64,000 bases of DNA, from the NCBI RefSeq assembly GCF_900142205.1, contig NZ_FRAA01000001.1, positions 1,136,601-1,200,600 on the forward strand, read 5' to 3'. The position numbers were made by a program, and so were the translations under genes. The stretch comes from Reichenbachiella agariperforans (GTDB lineage: Bacteria > Bacteroidota > Bacteroidia > Cytophagales > Cyclobacteriaceae). Position 1 is the first letter of the stretch. Every line of letters starts with the position of its first letter. Under the pieces are notes generated by a model. That model worked only from the letters and a program-made list of their open reading frames with translations. It was not told the DNA's origin and made no database searches. Positions 34,453 to 43,507 of this stretch are shown here, one piece after another.

Positions 34453-35859
34453 ATGATCAATCGCCTCATTATATATGGAATTGTTGCGACTATGGCTAGT
34501 TGTGCCCCACTGGTACATCAGCCTGTCAAAGTAACTCAGGCGGAGCAGGGAGAAGAAAGCGCACGCTACCAACATCTAACTAGCCTGCCAGTACCCAAAG
34601 AAAAAATCGTAGCGGCCGTCTATAAATTCAGAGACCAAACGGGGCAGTACAAAATGTCAGAAGTAGGCTCCAACTGGTCTACGGCTGTCACCCAAGGTGC
34701 TACTTCCATTTTGATCCGAACCATGGAAGAGTCAGGCTGGTTCGTACCGATAGAGAGAGAGGGACTACCTAACCTGCTAAACGAGCGAAAAATCATCCGC
34801 TCTAGCAGAGCCACCTATGGCAATCAAGACACACAAGGAGATCTTCTTCCACCATTATTGTACGCTGGTGTTCTGTTAGAGGGTGGTATCATTTCCTTTG
34901 ACAGCAATGTCCTCACCGGGGGCATAGGTGCTAGATACTTGGGTATGAGTTCGTCTGGACAATACCGAGAAGATCGCGTCACAGTCTACTTAAGAGCTGT
35001 TTCTACCATCAATGGAAAAATCCTAAAGACTATCTACACCTCCAAAACCATTCTCTCCCAAAAAGTAGACATAGGCGTATTCAAGTTCGTCGCTCCACAA
35101 AAATTACTAGAAGCAGAAACTGGATTCACCTACAACGAACCCGCTGAAATGGCTGTGCGAGAAGCCATCGAGCAATCCGTCATTGGCCTCATCGTCGAAG
35201 GAATAGAAGAAGGAATTTGGGAAGCAGAATCCACCGAATTCGTAGACAACACTACCGTATCAGAATACAATCAGTCCAAATGGAGCGTACAACGCAGAGA
35301 CCAGTTTGGTAGCATCACCAAAGAACGCAGAAGCAACTTCGGCATGAGTATCGGTGCTGGGGGCAACCAAATGTATGGAGACTACTACAAAAGAGAAGTG
35401 AAACCCAACGCCTATTTCGGACTCCAGTTCTTTAGCACCAACCCAGTCAGTATAGGTATAGACAGCTACTACGGACAGCTCGGCATCTCCGAAGCTTACG
35501 AATTCTACGCACTCACCAATAGCACTTCTATCACCTATAGAATGCTAAACGGCTATCGCGCTACGCCATACCTCAAAGTCGGCATAGGCGCTACTACTAA
35601 CATGACAGATGACTACAGCATGCAGTTTCAAGTCACAGGGAATTTTGGGATCGAATACATGCTATCTGACCACATAGGTTTATTTGGTCAGTATAGCTAT
35701 ATCAATCTATTTGGAGACAGTTTTGACAACATAGAACAAGGAAAGTACAACGACTACATCATGGGCGGTCATATTGGACTTAACTTTTATTTGACACAAA
35801 GAAGAGAAAAAATCAATCGAAGAAATCGATCTAGCAAGAGTGAATCTTACAAAAGGTAG
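34453..35859 (+). CDS. csgG: Curli secretion channel CsgG with extra C-terminal barrel domain
   Basis: A 468-residue lipoprotein: signal with lipobox ASC (Cys17), then a CsgG domain (about 30-270) with KIVAAVYKFRDQTGQYK, WSTAVTQGATSILIRTMEESGWF and FVPIEREGLPNLLNERKI (in parts), ending in IEEGIWEAE. CsgG nonamers form the outer membrane pore for curlin export. E. coli CsgG is about 277 residues. Here roughly 170 more residues follow (about 300-455) with alternating strands such as AYFGLQFFSTNPVSIGIDSYY, PYLKVGIGATTNM and GGHIGLNFYL, which look like a small eight-stranded outer membrane barrel. The tail is basic and Ser-rich. Confidence 0.92.
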   Translation: MINRLIIYGIVATMASCAPLVHQPVKVTQAEQGEESARYQHLTSLPVPKEKIVAAVYKFRDQTGQYKMSEVGSNWSTAVTQGATSILIRTMEESGWFVPIEREGLPNLLNERKIIRSSRATYGNQDTQGDLLPPLLYAGVLLEGGIISFDSNVLTGGIGARYLGMSSSGQYREDRVTVYLRAVSTINGKILKTIYTSKTILSQKVDIGVFKFVAPQKLLEAETGFTYNEPAEMAVREAIEQSVIGLIVEGIEEGIWEAESTEFVDNTTVSEYNQSKWSVQRRDQFGSITKERRSNFGMSIGAGGNQMYGDYYKREVKPNAYFGLQFFSTNPVSIGIDSYYGQLGISEAYEFYALTNSTSITYRMLNGYRATPYLKVGIGATTNMTDDYSMQFQVTGNFGIEYMLSDHIGLFGQYSYINLFGDSFDNIEQGKYNDYIMGGHIGLNFYLTQRREKINRRNRSSKSESYKR

Positions 35860-35934
35860 ATCTGGTTTTGAGAGAGTATAGTAAGCAGCAATTATTCAGA
35901 ATAATAGTAAAAGTAGATTTTCGACCAGCAACCC

Positions 35935-35951
35935 AGTGACAGACGGTCACT
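35935..35951. promoter_or_regulatory. Inverted repeat upstream of the giant curlin gene
   Basis: AGTGAC-AGACG-GTCACT lies 35 bases before the ATG. A TATATTTC element close to the TAnnTTTG consensus follows at about 35977, so this gene may have its own promoter and operator inside the operon. Confidence 0.4.
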
Positions 35952-35985
35952 TCCAACTTGAATTTCTTAACTAAACTATATTTCT

Positions 35986-38652
35986 ATGAACACAATGAAA
36001 AGTGTTGCAGCGTGCCTATTAGGTATGCTCACAATCTCTGCCTATGCGCAGAACAACAATTCTAATGTCTCTCAGTCCGGCAATTTCAATGCTACGACAG
36101 TGACACAATTAGGCAATTCGAATGATGCGTCTGTATTACAGGCGGGCAACTCTAACGAGTCTACGATTACGCAAGACGGAATCGGTACAAATGGGTCAAC
36201 TAGCTCCGATAACGTAGCTAAACAAACCCAGAAAGGTAGTGATAACGCTGCTTCTATCCATCAAGGTGACTTCAAAGGTGATGCACCGAGCAACATGGAC
36301 GTTCAAAATGGAGGCAAAGCAATTCAGCTGCAAGAAGGATCTGACAATGTAGCGACTATCAAAATGAGAAGCGGTACATGGGCTACAGGTGGAGAAGCAG
36401 TTCAAAAACAGTATGGCGATGACAACACCGCTACTTCTACCTCTTTCAACGCTGGTGCCAAGACCAATCAAGTGCAAAAAGGAACTGAAAACGTTTCGAC
36501 TGTCACTTCTGCCAATGGCCCCAACAAGGGAAAGACCTACCAAGAAGGTGATCGAAACACTGCTACTGTGGGTATTTTCCGATCGGGAAGTATCGGTAGT
36601 GAAGGTGAAATCACTCAATCTGGATCAGACAATGATGGTACCATCAGAATCGAAGGAGCTGGAAGTTCAGCTAAAATCGATCAAAGTGGAGAGTGGAATG
36701 AAGCTGAAACTACTCAAAACGGCGATGGCAACAAGTCACTGGCAAAGCAATCAGGTGTGAGCAACAAAGCGCTTACTTCTCAAAACGGTAATGATAACGA
36801 CGCTACGATCAAGCAGTCGGGAGATGATCAGCATGCTAGATTCTACGTTGGTGGTGACAACAACACCACGAATGCTACACAAGCGGGAGAAGAAAACTGG
36901 ACAGCATCACAAGTATTCGGTGATGATAACAGTGTCAAAGTATCTCAGTCTGGTGTTGATAACGTAGCATCTGCTGAAGTACGCGGAGACGGAAACACTA
37001 CAAAAATCACACAGTCTGGCACAGGAAATACCGTAGGTACTAAATGGTACGGTGATCCAGTAGGTGTACAGCAAACTGGTGATGACAATGCCGCTACGAT
37101 CACGCAAAGTGGAGATAACAACAGTGCTTTGGTAGTTCAAGATGGTGATGACAATACAGCCACTACTTCGCAAATGGGCGAGGCTAACATCGCTTCTCAA
37201 ACACAAGAAGGTGATCTAGGTAGCCTGAGCATCAACCAAAACGGAGTCTCGAACACCGCTACGCAAGTACAATACGGTGCAAGCAACAGTGCATCTGCTT
37301 CACAAAGTGGTGTGAGCAACAGTGCAACGCAGTCTCAGTATGGAGAAGACAACAGTTTGAAAATCAAACAGTCTGGTGACATGAATGTAGCTAGCCAAGA
37401 TCAAATGGATCCTGGTACATCTGGAGACATCTCTGGCAACAGTGCGATCATCTCACAATCTGGATCAGAAAACCTAGCGGTACAGAGACAAGGCGGTCAT
37501 GCCAACGATCACACTGCTGTAATCTCTCAGTCCGGATCTGAAAACGAAGCAAGACAAAACCAATGGACAAGAGGTGGTGATGCTAAAATCACACAAAGTG
37601 GTGACCTGAACCTCGCGACTCAGTCTCAAGCTGGTAATGAGCTAAGTGCAACGGCTAAGCAAGAAGGTGAAAGCAATACTTCTACGCAAGATCAAAGAGG
37701 AACGCACAACAGTGCATCTGTAAAGCAAGCAGGCGAATCTAACGTAGCGACGCAAACACAAAAAGGCGATTACTACAATGGATACAACACAGTCTCTATC
37801 AACCAAGAGGGTGTGAGCAATGAAGCAACTCAGTATACTGGCGAAACGGCTAATGATAACCTAGCTAGCATCAAGCAAACTGGAGACAGCAACATCGCTG
37901 ACCAAGAACAAAATGGTCAAGATGGCTCGTTGAAAATCACTCAATCAGGCGAAGGCAATGACGCCACTCAATACCAAGAGGGTAACGCAAACACTGCTGT
38001 AGCGACGCAAGAAGGATCATTCAACATGGCTTCTCAGGAACAATACGGAGCTAGCTCTACCGCTAAAATTGCGCAAATAGGAACAGGCAACGACGCATGG
38101 CAAGTACAAGCAGGACTAGAAAATACTGCTAGAATCTCGCAAGATGGATCTTCTAACTGGGCTGCACAAGGGCAAGCTGGCAACTATAACACTGCGCTAA
38201 TTAGCCAAGAAGGACAGTCTAACTATGCACTGCAAGCCCAAATCCTAGGGTCAAACAACGCTGCATCTATCGATCAAGTAGGAAATGGAAACAAAGCGCT
38301 GCAACTAGAGGTACTAGGTGATGACAACTCTGCCGTCATCAACCAAGACGGCAATCTTAACCTATCCGTACAAGGTCAATTAGGCAATGGCAACACGAGT
38401 ATAGCTAACATTAACGGCACACTGAACAGCTCGATACAGGGACAAGCAGGTGACTACAACGTAGCAAAAGTAAATCAGTCTGGTATGGGTAACATGGCGA
38501 TGCAAGTTCAAGTTGGCTCGGAGAACGAAGCATACACTACACAATCTGGAACGGGTAACATGGCGACTAGCTACCAGTCTGGTATGGGTAACGTGAGCAT
38601 CATTACACAAGCAGGTGTAGCAAACTCAGCATTTGTAACACAAGGGAACTAA
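35986..38652 (+). CDS. Giant curlin-repeat amyloid protein (CsgA-like major subunit)
   Basis: The 888-residue protein has a signal peptide (about 1-21, ISAYAQ) and is then built almost entirely of curlin-type repeats. The half-unit is about 11 residues with the pattern Q-x-G-x-x-N-x-A-x-x-x-Q, for example ITQSGDNNSALVVQDGDDN and VSQSGVDNVASAE. There are roughly 70-75 half-units, or some three dozen full repeats, against five in E. coli CsgA. Each repeat forms a strand-turn-strand rung of a beta-solenoid amyloid. Gln, Asn, Gly, Ser and Ala dominate; Cys is absent. Longer irregular units (for example near residues 80-150) interrupt the ladder. It is exported by the CsgG/E/F encoded upstream. 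Confidence 0.93.
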   Translation: MNTMKSVAACLLGMLTISAYAQNNNSNVSQSGNFNATTVTQLGNSNDASVLQAGNSNESTITQDGIGTNGSTSSDNVAKQTQKGSDNAASIHQGDFKGDAPSNMDVQNGGKAIQLQEGSDNVATIKMRSGTWATGGEAVQKQYGDDNTATSTSFNAGAKTNQVQKGTENVSTVTSANGPNKGKTYQEGDRNTATVGIFRSGSIGSEGEITQSGSDNDGTIRIEGAGSSAKIDQSGEWNEAETTQNGDGNKSLAKQSGVSNKALTSQNGNDNDATIKQSGDDQHARFYVGGDNNTTNATQAGEENWTASQVFGDDNSVKVSQSGVDNVASAEVRGDGNTTKITQSGTGNTVGTKWYGDPVGVQQTGDDNAATITQSGDNNSALVVQDGDDNTATTSQMGEANIASQTQEGDLGSLSINQNGVSNTATQVQYGASNSASASQSGVSNSATQSQYGEDNSLKIKQSGDMNVASQDQMDPGTSGDISGNSAIISQSGSENLAVQRQGGHANDHTAVISQSGSENEARQNQWTRGGDAKITQSGDLNLATQSQAGNELSATAKQEGESNTSTQDQRGTHNSASVKQAGESNVATQTQKGDYYNGYNTVSINQEGVSNEATQYTGETANDNLASIKQTGDSNIADQEQNGQDGSLKITQSGEGNDATQYQEGNANTAVATQEGSFNMASQEQYGASSTAKIAQIGTGNDAWQVQAGLENTARISQDGSSNWAAQGQAGNYNTALISQEGQSNYALQAQILGSNNAASIDQVGNGNKALQLEVLGDDNSAVINQDGNLNLSVQGQLGNGNTSIANINGTLNSSIQGQAGDYNVAKVNQSGMGNMAMQVQVGSENEAYTTQSGTGNMATSYQSGMGNVSIITQAGVANSAFVTQGN

Positions 38653-38655
38653 TCC

Positions 38656-39162
38656 ATGCAAATCTTAAGACTAGTTTGGTTATCCTTTATTTTATTGTTT
38701 TTTCTTGGGCATAGCTATGCCCAAGAAAACCCTCAAAGCCTGACTGTACAAGAGCTAAATGCAGAAAGTCTGCTGCTCAATGAGATCAATCAGCATGGAG
38801 GAAACAATTCAGTATATCTAAACCAGTTTGGCAGCTTTGATTATCAAATCAATCAAGCTGGCCTCTCCAACTCAATGCAAGCCTCCCAACAGGGAAATGG
38901 CAATACGCAAATGACGCAGAGGGGAAAAGACAACCAAATTTATATCAACACAGTTGGTGCCAATACCGAATTACAAATATTACAAAATGGCAAAGACAAC
39001 AATATATCGCATTACAGTTATTACGGGACGGACAACTCTACTGAGTATATTCAGAATGGTGACAACAACAATGCGCTCTATATGAACTTCGGTGCTAGTA
39101 ATCATAACATTGGTATCCAGCAGAAAGGAAACGAACTGAACGTCTCCGTAATCAGTAGATAA
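38656..39162 (+). CDS. Small curlin-repeat protein (CsgB-like minor subunit or nucleator)
   Basis: This 168-residue protein has a signal peptide (about 1-22, GHSYAQ) and then about five curlin repeats of the form INQAGLSNSMQASQQGNGNTQ and ILQNGKDNNISHYSY. It begins three bases after the giant curlin stop. Its repeats are less regular, and it ends in a non-repeat KGNELNVSVISR containing a basic residue, as E. coli CsgB does. A role as the membrane-linked nucleator is inferred by analogy in size and position. The terminator that follows ends the curli operon. Confidence 0.82.
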   Translation: MQILRLVWLSFILLFFLGHSYAQENPQSLTVQELNAESLLLNEINQHGGNNSVYLNQFGSFDYQINQAGLSNSMQASQQGNGNTQMTQRGKDNQIYINTVGANTELQILQNGKDNNISHYSYYGTDNSTEYIQNGDNNNALYMNFGASNHNIGIQQKGNELNVSVISR

Positions 39163-39167
39163 TTTTC

Positions 39168-39196
39168 AATGTGCCTCGGGTAGCCGAGGCACATTT
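39168..39196 (+). terminator. Terminator of the curli operon
   Basis: AATGTGCCTCGG (39168-39179) and CCGAGGCACATT (39184-39195) form a 12-bp stem with a 4-base loop, five bases past the small curlin stop. The T-run afterwards is short (TTATTA), so termination may be partial. Confidence 0.75.
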
Positions 39197-39225
39197 ATTA
39201 ACCCCTATACTCCACACTTACCCCA

Positions 39226-40722
39226 ATGAAGATTACCCTGAAAACACACTCCTTCTTATTTTTAATCATCCCTATGTATCTCTTCTCTTCATGTAAAGAA
39301 GATACCATAGACTTTAAAGAAAAAGGCAGCATATCTGGCACAGTCCTCCAAGCTGGCACAGGCAACCCACTAGAAGGAGTAGAAATCACCACCGTTCCTT
39401 CATCCAGTGTACTATTTACCGATTCTTTGGGATTCTTTATTTTCCCAGAGGTAGAAACAGGTAACTATAGTGTCAGAGCCAATCTAAACAACTACAATAC
39501 AGAAATATCTAGCATATCTGTTTTTTCCGACTCGGAAAGCTCTACCACGCTCACCATGAGTCCAGTAGCAGGTCTACTCGTCAGCTCTGCTAACCCTACC
39601 CCAGCAGACAATCAAGACAAAGTCAACGTAGAAGTCCAACTCAATTGGCAAAACATGAACGACTCCACCTTTGTGGTATCCTACGATGTAGAAGTCCTAG
39701 AGTCCAATTCCAGTACACCCTTCCTGCAAATCAGTGGGCTCACAGACACCCTTTTGGTGCTAGAAAATCTAAAATTCAGCACCCAATACTTTTGGCAAGT
39801 CAGTACCAAAAACAAAGAAGGAGAAATTCAATATAGCGAAGTATGGAAGTTCAAAACTATCCCCTTCCCTATCAATCAAATCCTATACACCTCTATCAGT
39901 AGTACTGGCAATCAAGAAGTTTTCTCCTCCGACATCAATGGCGACAGCCCTACCCGACTCACCTACAGTAGTCAAAACAAGTACAACCCACAGTACAATA
40001 GCAACCGAACCAAAATCGCCTACATTGGCAATGACGGGTTAGAAAACCACATCTACACCATCAACAACGAAGGGGACAAACTCACCAAGGTCACCTCCGT
40101 TCCAGTAGCATCCTACCATCAGAATGGTCGAGGCTATGCATGGTCTCCTGACAACTCCAAATTCGTCTACTGCCACTACAACAAACTTTACCAAATCAAT
40201 GCGGATGGTAGCAATCTCACGACTCTGGCCACAGCTCCTGCCGATAGACATTTTCGAAGTGTAGACTGGAGCGAAAGTGCCAACAAAATAGTTGTGGAAA
40301 CCGTCGGGGTGAACATCAACGATGGAGAAATCTACCTTATGAATACCAACGGATCATCCATGACCGAACTTATCGCCGACCAACCTGGTGTTCTAGAAAA
40401 CCCTAGCTTTTCCATCGACGGCCTTCAGATTGTATTCACTCTAGATGTAGCGGGGCACGAAACACTGAGCGGACGAAAGCTCAATGCACAGATCGTCACC
40501 GTAGCACTCAGTGACCCTACAGAATGGACCTACCACGCCGTACTCAAGCCCAATGGCACCAACGATCTATACCCGAGGTATTCCTCCGATGGATCTTTGT
40601 TCATTTTCGTGAACCAAAAAAATGATGGCTCGGGTACTAGCAAAATATACACCCTTGACGTAGCGACTGGGCAAGACCGAGTTTTACTCCTAGACAATGC
40701 CACCATGCCCGACTGGTTATAA
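39226..40722 (+). CDS. Lipoprotein with CarboxypepD-like and TolB-like propeller domains
   Basis: This 498-residue lipoprotein has a lipobox SSC (Cys23). A regulatory-like Ig domain follows (about 35-115, ISGTVLQAGTGNPLEGVEI and FPEVETGNYSVRA), then a fibronectin III-type domain (about 118-210, with YFWQVSTKNKEGE) and a TolB/PD40 beta-propeller (about 225-498: DINGDSPTRLTY, YAWSPDNSKFVY, INADGSNL, VDWSESANKIV). It lies just after the curli terminator on the same strand. It may bind surface polymers, possibly curli, but the evidence is position only. Confidence 0.8.
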   Translation: MKITLKTHSFLFLIIPMYLFSSCKEDTIDFKEKGSISGTVLQAGTGNPLEGVEITTVPSSSVLFTDSLGFFIFPEVETGNYSVRANLNNYNTEISSISVFSDSESSTTLTMSPVAGLLVSSANPTPADNQDKVNVEVQLNWQNMNDSTFVVSYDVEVLESNSSTPFLQISGLTDTLLVLENLKFSTQYFWQVSTKNKEGEIQYSEVWKFKTIPFPINQILYTSISSTGNQEVFSSDINGDSPTRLTYSSQNKYNPQYNSNRTKIAYIGNDGLENHIYTINNEGDKLTKVTSVPVASYHQNGRGYAWSPDNSKFVYCHYNKLYQINADGSNLTTLATAPADRHFRSVDWSESANKIVVETVGVNINDGEIYLMNTNGSSMTELIADQPGVLENPSFSIDGLQIVFTLDVAGHETLSGRKLNAQIVTVALSDPTEWTYHAVLKPNGTNDLYPRYSSDGSLFIFVNQKNDGSGTSKIYTLDVATGQDRVLLLDNATMPDWL

Positions 40723-40770
40723 AGAATATTTTAGTGCTTCATATAATTCATCCTATGTTATCCTTGCAAT

Positions 40771-41541
40771 ATGAAAAGTATCAGCATACTAGGATGCGGT
40801 TGGTTAGGAACACCCTTGGCCGAGCACCTCTCGTCCAAGGGTTATTTAATCAAAGGCTCCACCACGACCCCCGAAAAGCTAGACAAACTAAAAAACCTCG
40901 GCATACAACCTTATTTGATTGACCGTTCCAAAGCAGAAGTAAAGATTGGTGACTTTTTCGATACTGATTTGATCATCATCAACATACCGCCACGCAATAC
41001 TCCTGACGACCCTCAGTTTCATCACAAGATGATACAGTCCATTGTTACGCAGATTGACTTTACAAAGACCAAAATCATCTTCATCAGTTCGACAGCCGTC
41101 TATCCTAACCTCTCTGGTGAAGTTACAGAGTCAGACGCCAGCCATAACGCCTCCAGCCGAGGCGGTGTAGCACTACTAGAAATAGAAGATTTGATAGCGA
41201 ATCCTGCTACGACCATACTACGATTTGGAGGACTATATGGGCCAGATCGACACCCTGGTAGATTTTTATCAAGCAAGACTCTAGGCGGAAAAACCAATCC
41301 TATAAATATGATTCACCTCGACGATTGTATTGGGGTCATTAATTCAATCATGGAACAAAACATCTGGGGAGAACGATTCAGTGTCTGCTCTCCCAGTCAT
41401 CCGACCAAAGAGCAGTTCTATAACAAAGCATGTCAAGCGTTAGGCATTCCAACCCCCATTTTCACTGAAGAGGAAACGGACTACAAACTGGTCAATACCG
41501 ACAAGCTTACAAACACCATTCGCTACGATTTTCAACACTAA
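40771..41541 (+). CDS. NAD(P)-binding Rossmann protein (SDR/epimerase-like, YeeZ type)
   Basis: The 256-residue product starts MKSISILGCGWLGTPLAEHL, a GxGxxG nucleotide-binding loop, followed by SKGYLIKGSTTTPEKLD, IINIPPR, FISSTAVYP and GGLYGPDRHPGRFL. This is the extended short-chain dehydrogenase/epimerase-like family that includes E. coli YeeZ, whose reaction is not well defined. A TATCCTTG element lies just before the ATG and may be its promoter. The stop interleaves with that of the convergent lysoplasmalogenase gene. Confidence 0.82.
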   Translation: MKSISILGCGWLGTPLAEHLSSKGYLIKGSTTTPEKLDKLKNLGIQPYLIDRSKAEVKIGDFFDTDLIIINIPPRNTPDDPQFHHKMIQSIVTQIDFTKTKIIFISSTAVYPNLSGEVTESDASHNASSRGGVALLEIEDLIANPATTILRFGGLYGPDRHPGRFLSSKTLGGKTNPINMIHLDDCIGVINSIMEQNIWGERFSVCSPSHPTKEQFYNKACQALGIPTPIFTEEETDYKLVNTDKLTNTIRYDFQH

Positions 41542-42221
41542 GCATTGTAATGCTTCTGCAGGCCATTGATGATATTCCACTGAGCCAGTAGGTAGGTCGA
41601 CATGACCCAGATTCCTGCGTTAGCCATAGGCATGTAAAATTTATTAAGTGCTAGAAGGGAGTCAGATAGCAAAAACAATATAGCACCAAAGATCACTTGG
41701 CTCACCCCCTGTTGACCCGACCGACCATTGCGATAGACAGCACTTAGTGCCATACCTATCAAAATCAAGGCATACACCGCTACAGGGATTTTGAATGCCC
41801 CGAGCGTTGGCCATAGTGCTGACATGAGTATGCCGTACACCGTCAAAAACGGAATCGCATACAGGCCTTTGGACAGCAAACTCGGACCTGCTACGCCTGA
41901 CGCTACCGCTCCGCTAAACGAAACCATGTAAAACACATGAGCCACTGCAAAAGCACCTAAACCTATCATGAAGTAAATAGGCTGATCATACATCAACACA
42001 GAATCCCCAACAAAAGAAAAAACCAATGCCGCAGCTGCCCACAAAAACGAAGGCGTCAAACGGCCTGTCGTTCCCTGACGAAAATACACCAACAGTACGG
42101 GCATCAGTAGTGGTTTGGTAAAGTGCTGTAATTGCGGCACATCAAATATGCGTGTCAATAACTCCGCGATACACACGCCCACAAAAACATACTTAGCAAT
42201 TTTTTGTCCCTTATTTTTCAT
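41538..42221 (-). CDS. YhhN/TMEM86-type lysoplasmalogenase family membrane protein
   Basis: A 227-residue integral membrane protein with about eight helices. Conserved features include KPLLMPVLLVYF, FSFVGDSVLMYDQPIYFMIGL and SDSLLALNKF, corresponding to the two acidic motifs of the YhhN family. Vertebrate members (TMEM86B) hydrolyse the vinyl-ether bond of lysoplasmalogens; bacterial homologues from some species share that activity. It sits two bases from the MFS gene upstream and is probably co-transcribed with it. Substrate in this organism is not known. Confidence 0.82.
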   Translation of the reverse strand: MKNKGQKIAKYVFVGVCIAELLTRIFDVPQLQHFTKPLLMPVLLVYFRQGTTGRLTPSFLWAAAALVFSFVGDSVLMYDQPIYFMIGLGAFAVAHVFYMVSFSGAVASGVAGPSLLSKGLYAIPFLTVYGILMSALWPTLGAFKIPVAVYALILIGMALSAVYRNGRSGQQGVSQVIFGAILFLLSDSLLALNKFYMPMANAGIWVMSTYLLAQWNIINGLQKHYNA

Positions 42222-42223
42222 CC

Positions 42224-43402
42224 TTATGCTTCATTAATAACAGGTAAATTACGCACTGTTCTTGAGAATAAATAAACAAAACCGACAGACACGACCGCCG
42301 CACAGCTATAAAAAATCATAGGAATATTCGAAAACTCATTGCCATAGATCCAGCCACCGAGCAACGCTCCACTACCTATTCCGATCTCTAGGAATATATA
42401 CATGGTCGCCATCCCTCTCCCTCTATGATCTACATCGCTCAGGTCTATCGTCCATGCAAATATCGTCGGAGAACAAAGCCCTGCTCCCACACCGTACAAT
42501 ACACCTGTCGCTAAAAGCAACACGGAGGTATCGGCATTCGCCAAAAGCAATAAAGAGATGAAAATGATCGAACAGCCCAGTTTGAGAACCGGTACTCGCC
42601 CAAACTTATCAGAAGCTTTACCTGCCACTATCCTCACCATCAATGATGCTACCGTATAGTAGGTAAAGAACAGTCCACGGTTAGAAAGCGCCAGTTGATC
42701 ACTGATGTCAGGCATTACCGTCAAGATCGCTCCAAAAGCAAATACAGACACCATCATCATAAAGGCAGGTGCAAAAACCTTAGGCTCGTATATCTCATTC
42801 TTTTGGATCACAAAATGATCCCACGACAACTTCTCCTTTTCCTTTAGTGTCTCTTTCATCCCCACCAAAATCAACACTGATAATACTGCAGCAAAAGAGG
42901 ATGCATAGAACATCACGTCCAACGAAAACTGCTGTGCGATCACAGGGCCTATCGCTGGCCCCATCGCCATCCCAACCGTACCAAAGAAACCCAAAACACC
43001 CATCGCTTCTCCTCGCCTATTCGCAGGAATAATATCCGCCACATAAGCCGAAGTACCGGTAGGTTTAAATCCCGTCGAAAAACCGTGAAACAATCGCAAC
43101 AATAAAAATGCCCAAACACTACCTGCCAGCGGATACATCAGACCCGCTACTCCACAGACCAAAGCACCTACAATCATCACAGGGACACGCCCTACTCTAT
43201 CGGCGAGTTTTCCACTAAAGGGTCTAGAGAGCCCAGCCGTCACGGTAAACAGTGCTATGATTAATCCTTTGTACGCCCCTCCGCCCATACTCGATAGGTG
43301 CGATGGCAACTCAGGAATAATCATGTTGAAACTACCGAAAAAAAGCAGACCACTCAGGCAGAGCAGACCAAATTGAAAGGAATAGATTGAGTTGTTGTTC
43401 AT
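42224..43402 (-). CDS. MFS transporter (DHA1/YfcJ-like drug or metabolite efflux)
   Basis: The 392-residue protein has 12 predicted membrane helices. MFS signatures are GKLADRVGRVPVMI between helices 2 and 3 and GKASDKFGRVPVLK in the second half, plus RLFHGFSTGFKPTGTSAYVADI as motif-C region (first part RLFHGFSTGF). This points to an efflux carrier of the multidrug/metabolite type. It is followed by the lysoplasmalogenase gene two bases later. No regulator adjoins it. Substrate cannot be predicted. Confidence 0.85.
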   Translation of the reverse strand: MNNNSIYSFQFGLLCLSGLLFFGSFNMIIPELPSHLSSMGGGAYKGLIIALFTVTAGLSRPFSGKLADRVGRVPVMIVGALVCGVAGLMYPLAGSVWAFLLLRLFHGFSTGFKPTGTSAYVADIIPANRRGEAMGVLGFFGTVGMAMGPAIGPVIAQQFSLDVMFYASSFAAVLSVLILVGMKETLKEKEKLSWDHFVIQKNEIYEPKVFAPAFMMMVSVFAFGAILTVMPDISDQLALSNRGLFFTYYTVASLMVRIVAGKASDKFGRVPVLKLGCSIIFISLLLLANADTSVLLLATGVLYGVGAGLCSPTIFAWTIDLSDVDHRGRGMATMYIFLEIGIGSGALLGGWIYGNEFSNIPMIFYSCAAVVSVGFVYLFSRTVRNLPVINEA

Positions 43403-43507
43403 CGTCGCAAAACTACACCTAGATAGACTATGTCTTCAGGATAGAGATTTGAAATAACTGTAATTTGGGCGACATTATTCTAAACCACTATAACTGTATC
43501 AACTCTG

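Noticed and set aside
35986..38652. Dense short-period repeats that could be mistaken for a CRISPR array or tandem DNA repeat
   Set aside because: The repeats vary in DNA sequence but preserve the Q-x-G-x-x-N-x-A amino acid pattern in one open frame, so they are curlin protein repeats.
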